The position numbers and the translations under genes were made by a program. This document shows, in pieces, positions 62,837-64,000 of a DNA stretch of 64,000 nucleotides (positions within the stretch are counted from its first letter, which is position 1; each line of letters begins with the position of its first letter). A model generated the notes under the pieces. It was given only the letters and a program-made list of their open reading frames with translations. It did not search any database and was not told the origin of the DNA. This stretch comes from Verrucomicrobiales bacterium. Its GTDB lineage: Bacteria; Verrucomicrobiota; Verrucomicrobiia; Verrucomicrobiales; DEV007. Location: assembly GCA_029940475.1 (NCBI GenBank), contig JAPYUT010000013.1, forward strand, positions 1 to 64,000, given 5' to 3'.

Positions 62837-64000
62837 ATGCTCAGGTGTTACTTGTTGTTTACAGGCATTTTTATTTTTCTTGGTACGGTGTTGTGTGCCA
62901 AGCCGCCGATACCAACGCCTGCGGATGCGCCGGTGCTCGGTGAGTGGGACCCCTACCTGCTCAAGCAGCTGCTGGAGGGTGAGCCGCTGGGCAAGGATGC
63001 CGGGATCAAGGACATATTCGAGCGGGATGATTTCAAGAACCTGGTCAGCAAGCACAGCTTAAAGCTCTTCGGCGGCCCGATGCTCGGTGACCTGAGTGAT
63101 GTTGGCGGCAGCGTCTGGCTGCGCACGGCGGCACCGGCAAAAGTAGAGGTGCTTATCGGTGATGAGGTGAAGGCATCGGGGCGAACCACGAAGGCGGGTG
63201 ACCTGGCAACAACGCTGCGCCTTGAGGGCCTGCTGCCGCAGACCGCTTACGCCTATGACATTACCGTGGACGGGGAACGGGTGTTCGGTGGGGAAAAGAA
63301 GCGCCCACGGTTCAGGACTTTCCCATCGCGTGGAGCAAAGGCCGCCTTTGAGGTCTGCTTTGGCGGCGGCGCGCGCTATAACCATGCCAAGGAACGCATC
63401 TGGAATACCATAGCGGCAAGGAATCCGGCGGCCTTCCTTTGGCTGGGGGACAACCTCTACATTGATGACCCGAAGAGCCGGACGCGGCAGCGCACGTATT
63501 ACTACCGGCGCCAGTTGCGCCCTGAGTTCCGGCGTTTGGTGGCACGCTCTGCACAATACTCGATCTGGGACGACCATGATTTCGGGGCCAATGATGTTTC
63601 CGGCGGCATTGCCGTCGACAAGCCCGACTGGAAAATTCCTGTGTGGCGGGTGTTCAGGGAAAACTGGGTAAACCCTGCATATGGCGGCGGTGAGAAGCAT
63701 CCGGGTTGCTGGTATTCATTCAATATCGGGGACGTGGATTTCTTCATGACTGACGGTCGTTATTACCGTGACTTCAAGAAGGCGAAGACCATGCTGGGAG
63801 AATTCCAGAAGCGCTGGTTGCTGGACTCGCTGAAGGCTTCCACGGCCACTTTCCGGGTGATTGCCTCGGGAACCCTGTGGACTGAGCACGCCGACAAGGG
63901 TGGTGCGGATTCATGGTGGGGGGTGAGGAAGGAGCGCGAGGAGATACTCTCGCTCATTGACCGTGAGAACATCGGCGGGGTGATCCTGCTCTCCGCTGAC
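62837..64000 (+). CDS. PhoD-like alkaline phosphatase, 5' part (runs off window)
   Basis: The frame stays open from ATG 62837 to the end of the window (388 residues seen), so the C-terminus is missing. A signal peptide (CYLLFTGIFIFLGTVLC) is followed by an N-terminal beta domain (LSDVGGSVWLRTAAPAKVEV) and the metallophosphatase core: LWLGDNLYIDD, IWDDHDFGANDVSG and FFMTDGRYYRD. These are PhoD/alkaline phosphatase D signatures for a periplasmic phosphodiesterase or phosphomonoesterase. Divergent from ppk2 with about 100 bp between. Confidence 0.88.
   Translation, partial: MLRCYLLFTGIFIFLGTVLCAKPPIPTPADAPVLGEWDPYLLKQLLEGEPLGKDAGIKDIFERDDFKNLVSKHSLKLFGGPMLGDLSDVGGSVWLRTAAPAKVEVLIGDEVKASGRTTKAGDLATTLRLEGLLPQTAYAYDITVDGERVFGGEKKRPRFRTFPSRGAKAAFEVCFGGGARYNHAKERIWNTIAARNPAAFLWLGDNLYIDDPKSRTRQRTYYYRRQLRPEFRRLVARSAQYSIWDDHDFGANDVSGGIAVDKPDWKIPVWRVFRENWVNPAYGGGEKHPGCWYSFNIGDVDFFMTDGRYYRDFKKAKTMLGEFQKRWLLDSLKASTATFRVIASGTLWTEHADKGGADSWWGVRKEREEILSLIDRENIGGVILLSAD

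Noticed and set aside
1-64000. CRISPR arrays, insertion sequences, prophage genes, rRNA or tRNA genes
   Set aside because: Reading both strands I found no regularly spaced repeats, transposase or integrase motifs, or tRNA-like cloverleaf sequences.

Overview
The window looks like a chromosomal segment of a Verrucomicrobiota bacterium, or a close PVC relative. The evidence is the planctomycete-type cytochrome domain proteins (PSD1/DUF1549/DUF1553, DUF1501), two formylglycine sulfatases, DUF1080, a surface protein with a typical verrucomicrobial C-terminus, and an SOS box TGTTC-N4-GAACA directly in front of lexA, which is the motif I recall for Verrucomicrobia. I see no rRNA, tRNA, CRISPR array, insertion sequence or prophage. 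Starts are often GTG, TTG or even CTG, and Shine-Dalgarno sequences are frequently weak.

Layout. 1-1.7 kb: 3' part of a large repetitive surface protein, closed by a bidirectional terminator. 1.9-7.9 kb (minus strand): a small c-type cytochrome gene with its own palindromic promoter, then pdxA, DUF1501 and PSD1. 8.0-12 kb: ROK kinase and SIS isomerase pair, a sulfatase, cytidine deaminase. 12.0-13.2 kb: a secreted thioredoxin-like protein interrupted by an in-frame UGA directly after a Cys, with a hairpin resembling a bacterial SECIS just downstream; this is a candidate selenoprotein. 13.5-19.8 kb: housekeeping genes mrp, rpoN, M48 protease, dusB, a DksA-like gene and trhO.

20-41.2 kb is one long plus-strand respiratory island. 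Alternative complex III (actABCDEF) is followed by a membrane-anchored cupredoxin, a CcoN-like/CcoO-like/cytochrome c trio, an aa3-type oxidase (coxA, coxC, coxD, two small membrane proteins, coxB) and assembly factors (ctaB, two Sco-type proteins, DUF420, DUF1573, rhodanese). Quinol electrons should pass from ActC/F through the Act hemes to the cupredoxin or cytochromes and on to CuA. Two members have kept their fold but lost every expected metal ligand: the CcoN-like subunit and the first Sco protein. CoxC carries an insert of about 265 residues, and actD seems to start at CTG. The act promoter and the promoter of the small cytochrome gene at 2.3 kb share the same palindrome-plus-minus-10 layout.

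41-64 kb returns to mixed genes: a second sulfatase, a zinc-ribbon membrane protein, a PQQ-propeller protein, D-Ala-D-Ala carboxypeptidase and TPR protein, lexA, rhomboid, gluQ, DUF1080, cyclophilin, a Rieske protein, a CPA1 antiporter, a Ser/Thr kinase with HEAT repeats, a lipoprotein, the molybdenum cofactor genes moaA-moaC-mogA, a VTT membrane protein, gdhA, an MFS transporter, ppk2 and the 5' part of a PhoD-like phosphatase that runs off the window.
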